A stretch of DNA of 64,000 nt. It comes from Oxalobacter formigenes. GTDB lineage: Bacteria > Pseudomonadota > Gammaproteobacteria > Burkholderiales > Burkholderiaceae_D. The DNA is taken from assembly GCF_027158485.1 (NCBI RefSeq), contig NZ_JAMKYJ010000004.1; one strand, 5' to 3'. Shown here one piece after another: positions 26,216-34,706 of the stretch (position 1 is its first letter; each line of letters opens with the position of its first letter). A model generated the notes under the pieces. The model saw only the letters and a program-made list of their open reading frames with translations. It had not been told where the DNA came from and ran no database searches. The translations under genes were made by a program, and so were the position numbers.

Positions 26216-26692
26216 ATGGCGCCTTTTTATAAAAAAATCTGGAACCGGTCTGACCTGAAATCGAAAATCGGGAGTTTGCCCAAACCGGTGGTTCTGACGA
26301 ACGGGGTTTTCGACATCCTGCATCGGGGACATGTCACTTATCTCGCACAGGCAAGGGAATTGGGCGCTTCACTCATTGTTGCCGTCAACACGGACGCATC
26401 CGTGAAAAGACTGGGTAAGGGAGATGACAGGCCAGTCAATTCCTGTGAAGACAGGATGGCGGTACTGGCGGCACTGGAATCGGTGAGTGCCGTTGTCGCG
26501 TTCGATGAAGATACGGCGCAGGAAATCGTCCGTGAATGCAAACCGGACATTTATGCCAAGGGTGGCGATTACGACGTCAGCGCCATTCCGGAGGGTAAGG
26601 AAGTACTTGCTTACGGTGGCAAGGTTGAAGCCATTGCATTCGAGTTCGACAGATCGACGACTGCTCTTTTGAAAAAGGTAAGAAAAAGCTGA
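26216..26692 (+). CDS. rfaE2: D-glycero-beta-D-manno-heptose 1-phosphate adenylyltransferase
   Basis: 158 residues, the stand-alone cytidylyltransferase-like domain equal to the C-terminal half of E. coli HldE. It adenylates heptose 1-phosphate in ADP-heptose synthesis for the LPS core. The nucleotidyltransferase motifs are clear: TNGVFDILHRGH with the HxGH signature, and the C-terminal RSTTALLKKVR. The kinase half (HldA/RfaE1) is expected elsewhere, which is the usual arrangement in Betaproteobacteria. No good ribosome-binding site precedes the ATG. Confidence 0.93.
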   Translation: MAPFYKKIWNRSDLKSKIGSLPKPVVLTNGVFDILHRGHVTYLAQARELGASLIVAVNTDASVKRLGKGDDRPVNSCEDRMAVLAALESVSAVVAFDEDTAQEIVRECKPDIYAKGGDYDVSAIPEGKEVLAYGGKVEAIAFEFDRSTTALLKKVRKS

Positions 26693-26710
26693 TACTTCAG
26701 TTTTTTCTGG

Positions 26711-27538
26711 CTAGAACGCATCGTCATCATCCGCTGAATCCGTATTCAGCTGGTTGAAATCGAAAAGATTTTTGTCCATCAAATGGGCAGGAACAACGGT
26801 GGACAGGGATGAAAATATATTCTCGATTCTGCCGGGGTATCGCTTGGCCCAGTCGCGTAGCATGGATTTGATATGCTGTCGCTGCATGTTTTCCTTGGCA
26901 CCGCAGAGGTTTTTCGGAAAAACGGGATACTGCTGCATTTGTGCAAATTTTTCCAGATCAGTTTCTTTTACGTTGATCAGTGGACGTATGACGATATGTT
27001 TGCCGTCTTTCGATTTCAGCTTGGGCGGCATGCTTTTCAGTTTCGAACCGAAAAACAGGTTCAGGAAAAAGGTTTCCAGCACATCGTCACGGTGGTGTCC
27101 GAGCGCGATTTTCGTCACGCCGAGTTCACTGGCGACTTTATAAAGAATACCCCTGCGAAGGCGTGAACAGAGTGAGCAGACCGCTTTGCCTTCCGGTATC
27201 AGGCGTTGGATGATGCTGTAAGTGTCCTGTACTTCGATGTGATACGGTACCTGTTTTTTTTCCAGATAAGCCGGAAGAATGTCGGTCGGAAATCCGGGCA
27301 GCTGCTGGTCAAGATTGACGGCGACGATGTCGAAGTGGATGGGCGCTCTTGACTGGAGCACGACCAGAATGTCAAGAAGGGCAAAGCTATCCTTGCCCCC
27401 TGAAACGCAGACCATGACCTTGTCGTTCTCTTCGATAAGCCTGAAGTCACCGATCGCCCTGCCGACTTCCCGATAAAGCCGTTTCGTCAGCTTGTTGTTT
27501 TCAAAGCCCGCTCTCAGAAATTGCCTGCGTGTAACCAT
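26711..27538 (-). CDS. ttcA: tRNA 2-thiocytidine(32) synthetase TtcA
   Basis: 275 residues from the ATG at 27538, preceded by TGGAAAA; a longer frame would begin inside folB and is unlikely. PP-loop motif VSGGKDSFALLDIL, the CxxC pair in KAVCSLCSRL, and a third Cys in NLCGAKENMQR, the ligands of the [4Fe-4S] cluster used for thiolation. HHRDDVLETFFLNLFFG is also family-typical. It is the last gene of a minus-strand run after an SDR and folB. Confidence 0.96.
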   Translation of the reverse strand: MVTRRQFLRAGFENNKLTKRLYREVGRAIGDFRLIEENDKVMVCVSGGKDSFALLDILVVLQSRAPIHFDIVAVNLDQQLPGFPTDILPAYLEKKQVPYHIEVQDTYSIIQRLIPEGKAVCSLCSRLRRGILYKVASELGVTKIALGHHRDDVLETFFLNLFFGSKLKSMPPKLKSKDGKHIVIRPLINVKETDLEKFAQMQQYPVFPKNLCGAKENMQRQHIKSMLRDWAKRYPGRIENIFSSLSTVVPAHLMDKNLFDFNQLNTDSADDDDAF

Positions 27539-27561
27539 TTTTCCAGCCGAATGAGGGTGAG

Positions 27562-27957
27562 TCAGTCTTCGTCTTTGAAACGGAAAATTTCGACACCGAT
27601 ACTGTCGCAATCTTCATAAACATCCGGTTTTTCAGTGGAAACGCGCACTGCCATGACCTGCGGATGAGAGAGCAGCATTTTCGCCAGGTCGTCACACAGG
27701 GTTTCCTGAAGATTGATGTGGCCTTTCGACGTGCGTTCATACAGCGTGTCACGAATGAACGAATAATCGACCACTTCGCCGAGCTGGTCGTTGACTGGGG
27801 TCGATATCGCCAGCGGGATGTACAGGTCGACGTTGATCAACAGACGCTGTGCGCCTTTTTTCTCGAAATCATAAACGCCGATTTTGACGGGGACTTCGTA
27901 GTTGTGCAAAAAGAGGCGACGGCAATCTTTGAGTTTTGGATGAAGAAGAGTATGCAT
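27562..27957 (-). CDS. folB: Dihydroneopterin aldolase
   Basis: 131 residues. Cleaves 7,8-dihydroneopterin in folate synthesis. The N-terminal IGVYDFEKKGAQRLLINVDL contains the conserved catalytic Glu, D-Y-S corresponds to VVDYSFIRD, and EKPDVYEDCDSIGVEIFR is the C-terminal family signature. It is four bases downstream of the pteridine-reductase-like gene, so the two are surely co-transcribed. Confidence 0.94.
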   Translation of the reverse strand: MHTLLHPKLKDCRRLFLHNYEVPVKIGVYDFEKKGAQRLLINVDLYIPLAISTPVNDQLGEVVDYSFIRDTLYERTSKGHINLQETLCDDLAKMLLSHPQVMAVRVSTEKPDVYEDCDSIGVEIFRFKDED

Positions 27958-27961
27958 GAGT

Positions 27962-28750
27962 TTACGAATTGTTTTGTGCGCTCATTTTAGCGACAAACAT
28001 GACATCCTGCGAGAGGGGAATTAAATGTTGTCCGCCATCGACGACGATGGTGGTTCCGGTTATGGCGGGGGAATTGGCGACAAAACAGACGGTCGAGGCG
28101 ATATCTTCCGGTGTGCTGGAACGGCCAAGAGGTGTATTTTTGTGGGCAATTTTAAAGTCCTGTTCCGTCTGTTCGCCTGAAACAAGTGTAATGCCGGGCG
28201 CAATGCCGACAACGCGCAGTTTCGGAGCCAGTTCCTGCGCCAGCAAGGTTGTGGCCGTATTCAGTGCCGCTTTCGACAAGGTATAGGACAGAAAACTCGG
28301 GTTCAGATTGTCCAGTTTCTGGTCGAGCAAATTGATGGCGACGGATTGGGAACCTTCCGGAGTCATTGCATACAAGGCCCGTGATAACAGGACAGGCGCA
28401 GTCAGGTTGGTACGCATATGAAAATCGAGGGCATCGGCCGAGAAATCGGTCACGCTGTCGTGTTCGAAAACGGAAGCGTTATTGACAAGACAGACTGGCG
28501 TTCCAAGAGACTCACGAACACGGTTTAACAACTGGTTGACGGCATCTTCGTCGGTCAGGTCGCAATGGAGCGCAACTGAACGCCTTCCCATTTTCCGGAT
28601 ATCTTCTGCTGTTTCAATCGCTTCAATTTTGGAAAACCGGTAGTGGACAGCGACATCCCAGCCATGTTTGGCGAGGGTCAGGGCGATAACCCGCCCGATC
28701 CGACGGGCTGCGCCGGTTACGATAGCGATTTTTTGTCGATTTTCAGTCAT
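27962..28750 (-). CDS. SDR oxidoreductase, pteridine reductase / FolM-like
   Basis: 262 residues, short-chain dehydrogenase fold. The cofactor loop reads TGAARRIG, i.e. the T-G-x-x-x-R-x-G variant that marks pteridine reductases (PTR1) and FolM and favours NADPH, rather than the standard T-G-x-x-x-G-x-G. NNAS (about 90-93) and the catalytic Y-x-x-x-K (SYTLSKAAL) are present, and VVDGGQ closes the fold. Position next to folB supports reduction of dihydropterin, dihydromonapterin or dihydrofolate. It could back up or replace FolA; this is inference. Confidence 0.85.
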   Translation of the reverse strand: MTENRQKIAIVTGAARRIGRVIALTLAKHGWDVAVHYRFSKIEAIETAEDIRKMGRRSVALHCDLTDEDAVNQLLNRVRESLGTPVCLVNNASVFEHDSVTDFSADALDFHMRTNLTAPVLLSRALYAMTPEGSQSVAINLLDQKLDNLNPSFLSYTLSKAALNTATTLLAQELAPKLRVVGIAPGITLVSGEQTEQDFKIAHKNTPLGRSSTPEDIASTVCFVANSPAITGTTIVVDGGQHLIPLSQDVMFVAKMSAQNNS

Positions 28751-28908
28751 GCCTGATATCAGGTTCCCGTCAGATAAGGATTATGAAATTGTACGTGAAT
28801 CATAAACGATCGCACCATATTACCTTATGATGGAGGGTAATTTATCGCCTTGTTGTCGATTCGTTTCGACCGATTTTGCAGCCGACCTTCTGTTTTTCAT
28901 ATTGAATC

Positions 28909-30060
28909 ATGAATTTATCTGAGCTTTCCCCGGATTTGCCGGCTTTGTCCGCTTCGCTTGAAAAACGGATTATGGCTGATATCGGAGAAAAATCCGGATG
29001 GATATCGTTTGCCGATTATATGCAGCAGGTCCTGTATACCCCATTGCTGGGATATTACAGTGGTTCTCTGGTAAAGCTGGGAGAAGCGGGAGATTTCACG
29101 ACGGCTCCTGAAATGACGGATTTATACGGTCGTACTCTGGCACAGGCAATGATCCCTTTGCTTGAACAGACGGGGGCGAACATTCTTGAACTGGGCGCAG
29201 GAACGGGAAAGCTGGCGTTCGATGTTCTGACCGCTTTGGCCGGGGCCGGTATCCGGATCGGAAAATACCGGATTCTGGAACTGTCTGCCGAATTGCGCCA
29301 ACGGCAACAGGTATCCTTGAAAGGATTCGACAATGTCGAGTGGTTGACAGTTTTGCCAGAGCGATTTGACGGAGTGGTGCTCGCCAATGAAGTGCTGGAC
29401 GCGATGCCGGTTCATCTGGTCAAAAAGTACGGGAGCGGATGGTACGAAACGGGCGTATCTGTTCATGACAATCGGCTGGTATTCGCGGATATTCCATGTG
29501 AAGAATCTCTTGTCGATACCATCCGGCAAAGCATTCCCGACCATGTGAATTTGCCTGTCGGTTATCAGACGGAAGTGCATATTCATGCTCGTGGATTCAT
29601 CAAAACGCTTTCGGAAATGCTGGCCAAGAGCGCTTGTGCAGCGGCGATTCTGATCGATTATGGATTTCCGGCGCACGAATATTATCATCCGGACAGAAGT
29701 GCCGGTACGCTGATGTGCCATTTCCGACACAGGGGACATGACGATCCTTTTTTTCTGCCGGGTCTGCAAGACATTACGGCTCATGTCAATTTTACGGGGA
29801 TGGCCCAAATGGCGTCCGATCATGGACTGGACGTGATTTGCTATGCCAGCCAGGCCTCCTTTTTGCTGGCTTCGGGGTTGCCGGATTTGCTTTCAAACGG
29901 TTCGGCAGAGTCAGGCAACAGCCGGGCGGGACAATTACAGGCCGTTCAAAAACTGCTTTCGCCAGCTGAAATGGGCGAGTTGTTCAAGGTGATGGTGCTG
30001 GGACACAAAATAGAACCGCCCGCTTTCATGCTGGATATCGATAAAAGCGGGCGCTTGTAG
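28909..30060 (+). CDS. MidA/NDUFAF7-family SAM-dependent methyltransferase
   Basis: 383 residues. The N-terminal ISFADYMQQVLYTPLLGYYS and GDFTTAPEMTDLYG, the SAM site ILELGAGTGKLAFDVL and the NEVLDAMPVHL segment are all typical of the DUF185/MidA family. In eukaryotes the family dimethylates an arginine of a complex I subunit; the bacterial substrate is unproven. It diverges from the SDR-folB-ttcA run, a gene order shared by many Betaproteobacteria. The region between (28751-28908) must hold both promoters. Confidence 0.92.
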   Translation: MNLSELSPDLPALSASLEKRIMADIGEKSGWISFADYMQQVLYTPLLGYYSGSLVKLGEAGDFTTAPEMTDLYGRTLAQAMIPLLEQTGANILELGAGTGKLAFDVLTALAGAGIRIGKYRILELSAELRQRQQVSLKGFDNVEWLTVLPERFDGVVLANEVLDAMPVHLVKKYGSGWYETGVSVHDNRLVFADIPCEESLVDTIRQSIPDHVNLPVGYQTEVHIHARGFIKTLSEMLAKSACAAAILIDYGFPAHEYYHPDRSAGTLMCHFRHRGHDDPFFLPGLQDITAHVNFTGMAQMASDHGLDVICYASQASFLLASGLPDLLSNGSAESGNSRAGQLQAVQKLLSPAEMGELFKVMVLGHKIEPPAFMLDIDKSGRL

Positions 30061-30075
30061 ACAGGACGAAAAGCT

Positions 30076-30675
30076 TTATTTTTTTGTTTTTGTCACTATT
30101 TTCGAAGTCAGGTCTTTCCGTTTGACCGGTTCAGACCAGACCTTGATTTCCCTGACCTTGTCTCGCCGCATGTCCATTGCCCATCCACCGCGACCGGAAG
30201 TCGTTTCAGCCCATCCTGAAAGAGGAATGGACAAGGGGATTTTGACAGTGGCGTTTTTCTTGTCAGCCAGTTGCATGTAAGACTGGATAGCGATCTGTTC
30301 CATGATTTTCTGGGCTGGCGGAGAACAGTTGTCGCGAATGTAAGCGCGGGCATTCGGATTCTGAAGCACTTTCTGCCAGTCGGTTTCACCCGGAACGGTG
30401 TTGTACAGTCCTTTCATGAATCTTATCGCGCCAGCTTCGCCATCTGCGAAAGTCAGATTGAACTCGTACTGTGCGACATATGTCCACAGGCCAGGCAGGG
30501 AGTCGGTTTTCTTGTAATCGTCAACCTTGATCCATTTGCACTTGTAGGCGTCGGAGAGCATTTCCACCATATCTTCATCATTGGGGCGTGCACAGCCCGT
30601 CAATATGGATGCCAGTGATGCGATAAGAAAAAAGGATAAAAGGGATTTGTATCGGGTCAAATTTCTGAAAATCAT
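30076..30675 (-). CDS. Hypothetical lipoprotein
   Basis: 199 residues. N-terminal signal peptide with a clean lipobox (SILTGC; lipidated Cys at about 28). The rest is soluble and not assigned to a characterised family; a basic tail (KRKDLTSKIVTKTKK) ends it. The residue after Cys is Ala, so outer-membrane sorting by the usual rule would be expected. Convergent with the MidA-like gene; a sigma-70-like promoter is visible upstream. Confidence 0.8.
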   Translation of the reverse strand: MIFRNLTRYKSLLSFFLIASLASILTGCARPNDEDMVEMLSDAYKCKWIKVDDYKKTDSLPGLWTYVAQYEFNLTFADGEAGAIRFMKGLYNTVPGETDWQKVLQNPNARAYIRDNCSPPAQKIMEQIAIQSYMQLADKKNATVKIPLSIPLSGWAETTSGRGGWAMDMRRDKVREIKVWSEPVKRKDLTSKIVTKTKK

Positions 30676-30713
30676 TCGTCGGGGCCTGTCAGGTTGTGCA
30701 AAGTCTTTTGACT

Positions 30714-30743
30714 ATTTTACAAAAATGTTGCCAATGAGATCAA
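30714..30743 (-). promoter_or_regulatory. Candidate promoter of the lipoprotein gene
   Basis: On the minus strand TTGATC (30743-30738) and TAAAAT (30719-30714) are separated by 18 bases, a fair sigma-70 match. The start point would lie about 30 bases before the ATG at 30675. Confidence 0.4.
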
Positions 30744-30797
30744 AAGATATTGTAGCGTACACCAAACTGGCCCGTTTGAAACCCATTTATGCGTCTT

Positions 30798-31196
30798 TTA
30801 CGTTTGAACGCCCCAGTAAATGTCTTTCTTTTTCTTGTTGGCCGCTTTCAGCAGTTGCATGAAGGGATAGGTTCGTGCCGAAAAACTGACAGGAGGTTCG
30901 GGCCGGGTGACTTCTTTTTTTCTGTCATCCTTTGGATCTTTGCCTTCTTCCTCTTCTTCTTTTTCCTTCTTTTCCCGTTCTTCTTTTTCGATTCTTTCGC
31001 GTTCGGCCTTTTCCTGTGCCTCGATCATTTTGCGGCGCTCGATTTCATTTTCAAGTTTGACGATGGCGTCGGCTGTTTGTTCAGCAGTAATGATGCCTTT
31101 GTCAGTATCTTTGTTCAGAAGATCGAGGATCTGTTTGGCATTTTCTTCAAACATGATGATGTCGCCGCCAGCTTTGGATTTGAATATCACCAGCAT
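30798..31196 (-). CDS. DUF1840 protein with charged linker
   Basis: 132 residues. MLVIFKSKAGGDIIMFEENAKQILDLL is the DUF1840 N-terminus. Between about residues 45 and 100 lies an extraordinary Lys/Glu run (EKAERERIEKEEREKKEKEEEEEG) likely to form a single charged helix, then a short conserved tail. The charged insert is longer than DUF1840 usually has, judging from the family's roughly 110-residue length. GGGAGA precedes the start. Function unknown. Confidence 0.85.
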   Translation of the reverse strand: MLVIFKSKAGGDIIMFEENAKQILDLLNKDTDKGIITAEQTADAIVKLENEIERRKMIEAQEKAERERIEKEEREKKEKEEEEEGKDPKDDRKKEVTRPEPPVSFSARTYPFMQLLKAANKKKKDIYWGVQT

Positions 31197-31245
31197 ATTT
31201 TTCTCCCTGAAAATGTGACGAGCCAGAATACGTTAACCGGGCAAG

Positions 31246-32766
31246 TCAGGTTTCGCGTAATGTTCTTCTATATTGTATGGCTTCTGCAATATGTTCTTGT
31301 TTGATATTAACAGTTTGTGCAAGATCGGCGATAGTGCGACCGATCTTGAGGATTCTGTGATAGGCACGGGCCGACCACATGAAACGGTTCATCGCTTCTT
31401 TCAGCAGATTTTCCCCGGCTTCATCCAGTCTGCAGAATTCGTCGATTTCTTTCGTGTTCAACAGGTTGTTCGCTTTTCCCTGCCGCTCAAGCTGAATGCG
31501 CCAGGCATCGCAAACCCGTTTGGCAATCGTTGCGGATGAGTCTCCGGGAGGCTGTCGGGACAGTTCTTCCTGTTTCAGCGCATTGACCTGAATCTGGATA
31601 TCGATCCGGTCGAGCAGGGGGCCGGATATTTTTCGCTGGTATCGGGCTACGGCGTCCGGTGTGCAGTGACATTTTCCGGATGGATGGCCGAGATATCCGC
31701 ACGGACAGGGATTCATGGCTGCGATCAGCTGGAAACGTGCAGGAAAGTCGGCCTGTCGCGCTGCACGGGAAATGACGATATGGCCTGATTCAAGCGGCTC
31801 GCGCAGAACTTCCAGAACATGGCGGTCGAATTCGGGCAATTCATCCAGAAACAAAACGCCTCTGTGTGCAAGTGAAACTTCACCCGGCCGGGGTGAACCA
31901 CCGCCACCGATCAGGGCAATGGCAGATGCGGTATGATGCGGCGAGCGGAAGGGGCGGGTTTTCCATTGGGACGCCTGAAATTTGCCGGTCACGGATGAAA
32001 TGGCGGCTGATTCGATTGCCTCGTCTTCCGTCATGGGCGGCAATATTCCGGGAAAGCGGGATGCCAGCATTGTTTTGCCGGTTCCGGGAGGTCCGCTCAT
32101 CAGGACGCTGTGATTTCCTGCGGCAGCGACTTCGAGCGCTCTTTTGGCCTTTTGCTGGCCTTTGACTTCGTCAAAATCGGGATACCGGGGATAAACGTTA
32201 TCCGTGCCTGAAACATGAGGCGCCAGCACCGGAGTCTCAGGCAAACCATTCAGATGGGCACACACATCCAGCAGGGTTTTTGCTGGCAATATCGTCAGAT
32301 TGCGCACAAAGGCCGCTTCATCGGCATTGTCGTAGGGCAGGATGAACCCCTGTCTTGATGAAGCTGTATTCGATTTCGCAATGGCGAACGACATGGCCAG
32401 TGCGCCCCGAATGGGACGCAGTTCACCGGACAAAGACAGTTCGCCGGCAAATTCGTATTTGTCCAGATGGTCTGTATTGATCTGTTTCGAAGCTGCGAGA
32501 ATACCCAGTGCGATGGGCAAATCGAAGCGTCCGGATTCCTTGGGCAGATCAGCCGGAGCCAGATTGACCGTGATCCTTCTGGCCGGGAACTCGAATCGGG
32601 CATTCTGGATGGCGGCCCTGACTCGGTCCTTGGCTTCCTTGACTTCCGTTTCCGCCAGCCCGACTATCGTAAAAGAAGGCAATCCATTCGCCAGATGCAC
32701 TTCAACGGTGACTTCAGGCGCGTCCATACCAGCCAGCGCACGGCTTTTGAGGATGGCAAGACTCAT
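31246..32766 (-). CDS. comM: YifB/ComM-family Mg-chelatase-like AAA+ ATPase
   Basis: 506 residues. N-terminal Lon-like ChlI domain (about 1-120), AAA+ core with Walker A GPPGTGKTMLASRFPGILPP and Walker B FLDELPEFDRHVLE, and a C-terminal domain with the zinc-type CPCGYLGHPSGKCHC segment. In naturally transformable bacteria ComM is a helicase that expands heteroduplex during DNA uptake. The start overlaps the ubiK stop by four bases (ATGA), so they are coupled. Confidence 0.93.
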   Translation of the reverse strand: MSLAILKSRALAGMDAPEVTVEVHLANGLPSFTIVGLAETEVKEAKDRVRAAIQNARFEFPARRITVNLAPADLPKESGRFDLPIALGILAASKQINTDHLDKYEFAGELSLSGELRPIRGALAMSFAIAKSNTASSRQGFILPYDNADEAAFVRNLTILPAKTLLDVCAHLNGLPETPVLAPHVSGTDNVYPRYPDFDEVKGQQKAKRALEVAAAGNHSVLMSGPPGTGKTMLASRFPGILPPMTEDEAIESAAISSVTGKFQASQWKTRPFRSPHHTASAIALIGGGGSPRPGEVSLAHRGVLFLDELPEFDRHVLEVLREPLESGHIVISRAARQADFPARFQLIAAMNPCPCGYLGHPSGKCHCTPDAVARYQRKISGPLLDRIDIQIQVNALKQEELSRQPPGDSSATIAKRVCDAWRIQLERQGKANNLLNTKEIDEFCRLDEAGENLLKEAMNRFMWSARAYHRILKIGRTIADLAQTVNIKQEHIAEAIQYRRTLRET

Positions 32767-33029
32767 TTTTTATCGGATGAAGAAGCGCTTTCGGATTGCT
32801 GTATCCGGTTTTCAAGATCGGACAGGCGCTTTTCCAGCATGTTGATGCGGTTTTGCAACTGGACAATCGTCAGTCTCTGGACTTCATATTCTTCAGTGGT
32901 GACCAGTTCCAGTTTGGAGACAGCCTGTGTCAATATGGCGCGAACGTTCCGTTCGATATCTTTTGCCGGGGAGCTATCCATGATCTGTCCCAGTTTCGAT
33001 TGAAGTTCATCCAGTATTTTTTTACTCAT
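32763..33029 (-). CDS. ubiK: Ubiquinone biosynthesis accessory factor UbiK (BMFP family)
   Basis: 88 residues, an entire coiled-coil protein: N-terminal amphipathic helix (ILDELQSKLGQIMDSSP) then VQRLTIVQLQNRINMLEKRLSDLENRI. This is the YqiC/BMFP family, which binds lipid and assists the Ubi complex. Ends Ser/Lys-rich. First gene of a run with comM. Confidence 0.92.
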   Translation of the reverse strand: MSKKILDELQSKLGQIMDSSPAKDIERNVRAILTQAVSKLELVTTEEYEVQRLTIVQLQNRINMLEKRLSDLENRIQQSESASSSDKK

Positions 33030-33401
33030 TTCATCTCCTTTTCCGGAAAAAGAATGTTTTGAACAATAAGTGGGACAGACGACACAATATTAAAGGATTT
33101 TAGACGGATGAGTCTATTTTGGTGGCGCTATTGGCGAGCCTGTTGCGATAAACGTGACTTTTTTACCCGATCCATCGTAAAAAACGCATAAAACGTATGT
33201 ATGGATTCCTGTTTTTTCGGCTGGCTCAGCAATATTTTTCAGGAACGGTTAGTATATTAATTTCCACGCGGCATGATTTTGATGCCTGCTGAAAATGATA
33301 TACAGTTACGAATAACTGAGCATCAGCAACAGGCCGATTTCCGGATGCTTTATTATCGGAAGTTGTCCAATTATGCACTTGTTGTGTACTGAAGGATTTT
33401 T
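33030..33401. other. 372-bp intergenic region upstream of gshA with structured leader
   Basis: No gene was found. Near its right end a nested structure is visible: CAGTTA (33303-33308) with TAACTG (33313-33318) around CGAA, flanked by TGATGC (33280-33285) with GCATCA (33320-33325), about 75 bases before the gshA start. The AT-rich stretch at about 33249-33262 (AGTATATTAA) could carry a -10 for gshA. In many Betaproteobacteria glnK and amtB lie between ubiK and gshA; they are absent here. No terminator-type hairpin is present. Confidence 0.4.
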
Positions 33402-34697
33402 ATGGTTCCTCATTTGGTTACTGCATTGAACGGCCCTCTTCTAGAGCTGGAAAAAACGATTATCGATTCGACGCCTGCCATCGAAAGATGGTTCAGGCTG
33501 GAATGGCAGGATCATACGCCGCCATTTTATTGTTCGGTCGATTTGAGAAATGCCGGGTTCAAACTGGCGCCGGTCGATACCAATCTGTTTCCGGGCGGAT
33601 TCAATAATCTGTCGGTCGAGATGTTGCCGCTGGCTGTGCAGGCGACGATGGCGGCGATCGAAAAGTATTGTCCTGATGCAAAAAATCTTTTGCTGGTGCC
33701 GGAAAGTCATACCCGCAATACCTATTATCTCCAGAATATCGCACGCCTGATCAAGATTTTGCGTCAGACGGGGCTGGATGTCCGGATCGGATCGCTTTCG
33801 GAAGACATCAAGGAACCGACGCCACTGATCTTGCCCGATGGCACGACCTTGATGATGGAACCCTTGAAACGTATCAATAACGGTCGTCGTGTCGGGGTCG
33901 ATGATTTCAATCCGTGTACGATTTTGTTAAATAACGATCTTTCTTCGGGGACTCCGGAGATATTGAGGAACGTTTATGAACAAAGTCTGTTTCCGCCCTT
34001 GCATGCGGGCTGGACAGTGCGGCGAAAGAGTAATCATTTCGCGGCGTATGACGATGTTGCCAAGCGGTTTTCGAAAATGCTGGGAATCGACCCCTGGTTG
34101 CTGAATCCGTTTTTCTCGAAATGCAGTCATGTCAATTTCAGCGAACATGAAGGTGAAGAATGTCTGGCGGCCAGCGTTCATTCCGTTTTGACGAAAATCC
34201 GTCGCAAATACAAGCAGTACGGCATCAAGGAAAAACCGTTCGTTATCGTCAAGGCCGATGCCGGCACGTATGGCATGGGTATCATGACCGTGACCGATGC
34301 AAGTGAAGTGAAAGATCTGAATCGCAAGCAGCGTAACAAGATGTCTGTCGGCAAGGAAGGCTTGCCGGTACGTGACGTCATCATTCAGGAGGGTGTTCAC
34401 TCATTTGAACGGGTCGATGAAGCGGTTGCGGAACCGGTTGTTTATATGATCGATCGTTATGTTGTCGGTGGTTTTTACCGGGTCAATGAAAAACGGGATA
34501 TCAATGAAAACCTGAATGCACCCGGTGCACATTTCGTTCCTCTGGCTTTTGCGCAACAGCATACCATTCCGGACAGAAGCGCCGAACCGGGTACGGCTGC
34601 GCCGAACCGTTTCTATATGTACGGAGTCGTGGCCCGTCTGGCACTTCTGGCGGCTTCTATTGAACTGGAAAGAACCGATCCTGACATGCAGGGGTAA
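33402..34697 (+). CDS. gshA: Glutamate-cysteine ligase, betaproteobacterial type
   Basis: 431 residues of the glutamate-cysteine ligase family found in Beta- and some other Proteobacteria (TIGR02049 type), unrelated in sequence to E. coli GshA. First step of glutathione synthesis. Characteristic runs are FYCSVDLRNAGFKLAPVDTN, FPGGFNNLS, and KADAGTYGMGIMTV followed by VIIQEGV, the last resembling ATP-grasp-type loops. AAGGA is spaced 6 bases before the ATG. It is followed 9 bases later by gshB. Confidence 0.93.
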   Translation: MVPHLVTALNGPLLELEKTIIDSTPAIERWFRLEWQDHTPPFYCSVDLRNAGFKLAPVDTNLFPGGFNNLSVEMLPLAVQATMAAIEKYCPDAKNLLLVPESHTRNTYYLQNIARLIKILRQTGLDVRIGSLSEDIKEPTPLILPDGTTLMMEPLKRINNGRRVGVDDFNPCTILLNNDLSSGTPEILRNVYEQSLFPPLHAGWTVRRKSNHFAAYDDVAKRFSKMLGIDPWLLNPFFSKCSHVNFSEHEGEECLAASVHSVLTKIRRKYKQYGIKEKPFVIVKADAGTYGMGIMTVTDASEVKDLNRKQRNKMSVGKEGLPVRDVIIQEGVHSFERVDEAVAEPVVYMIDRYVVGGFYRVNEKRDINENLNAPGAHFVPLAFAQQHTIPDRSAEPGTAAPNRFYMYGVVARLALLAASIELERTDPDMQG

Positions 34698-34706
34698 TCG
34701 AATCCT

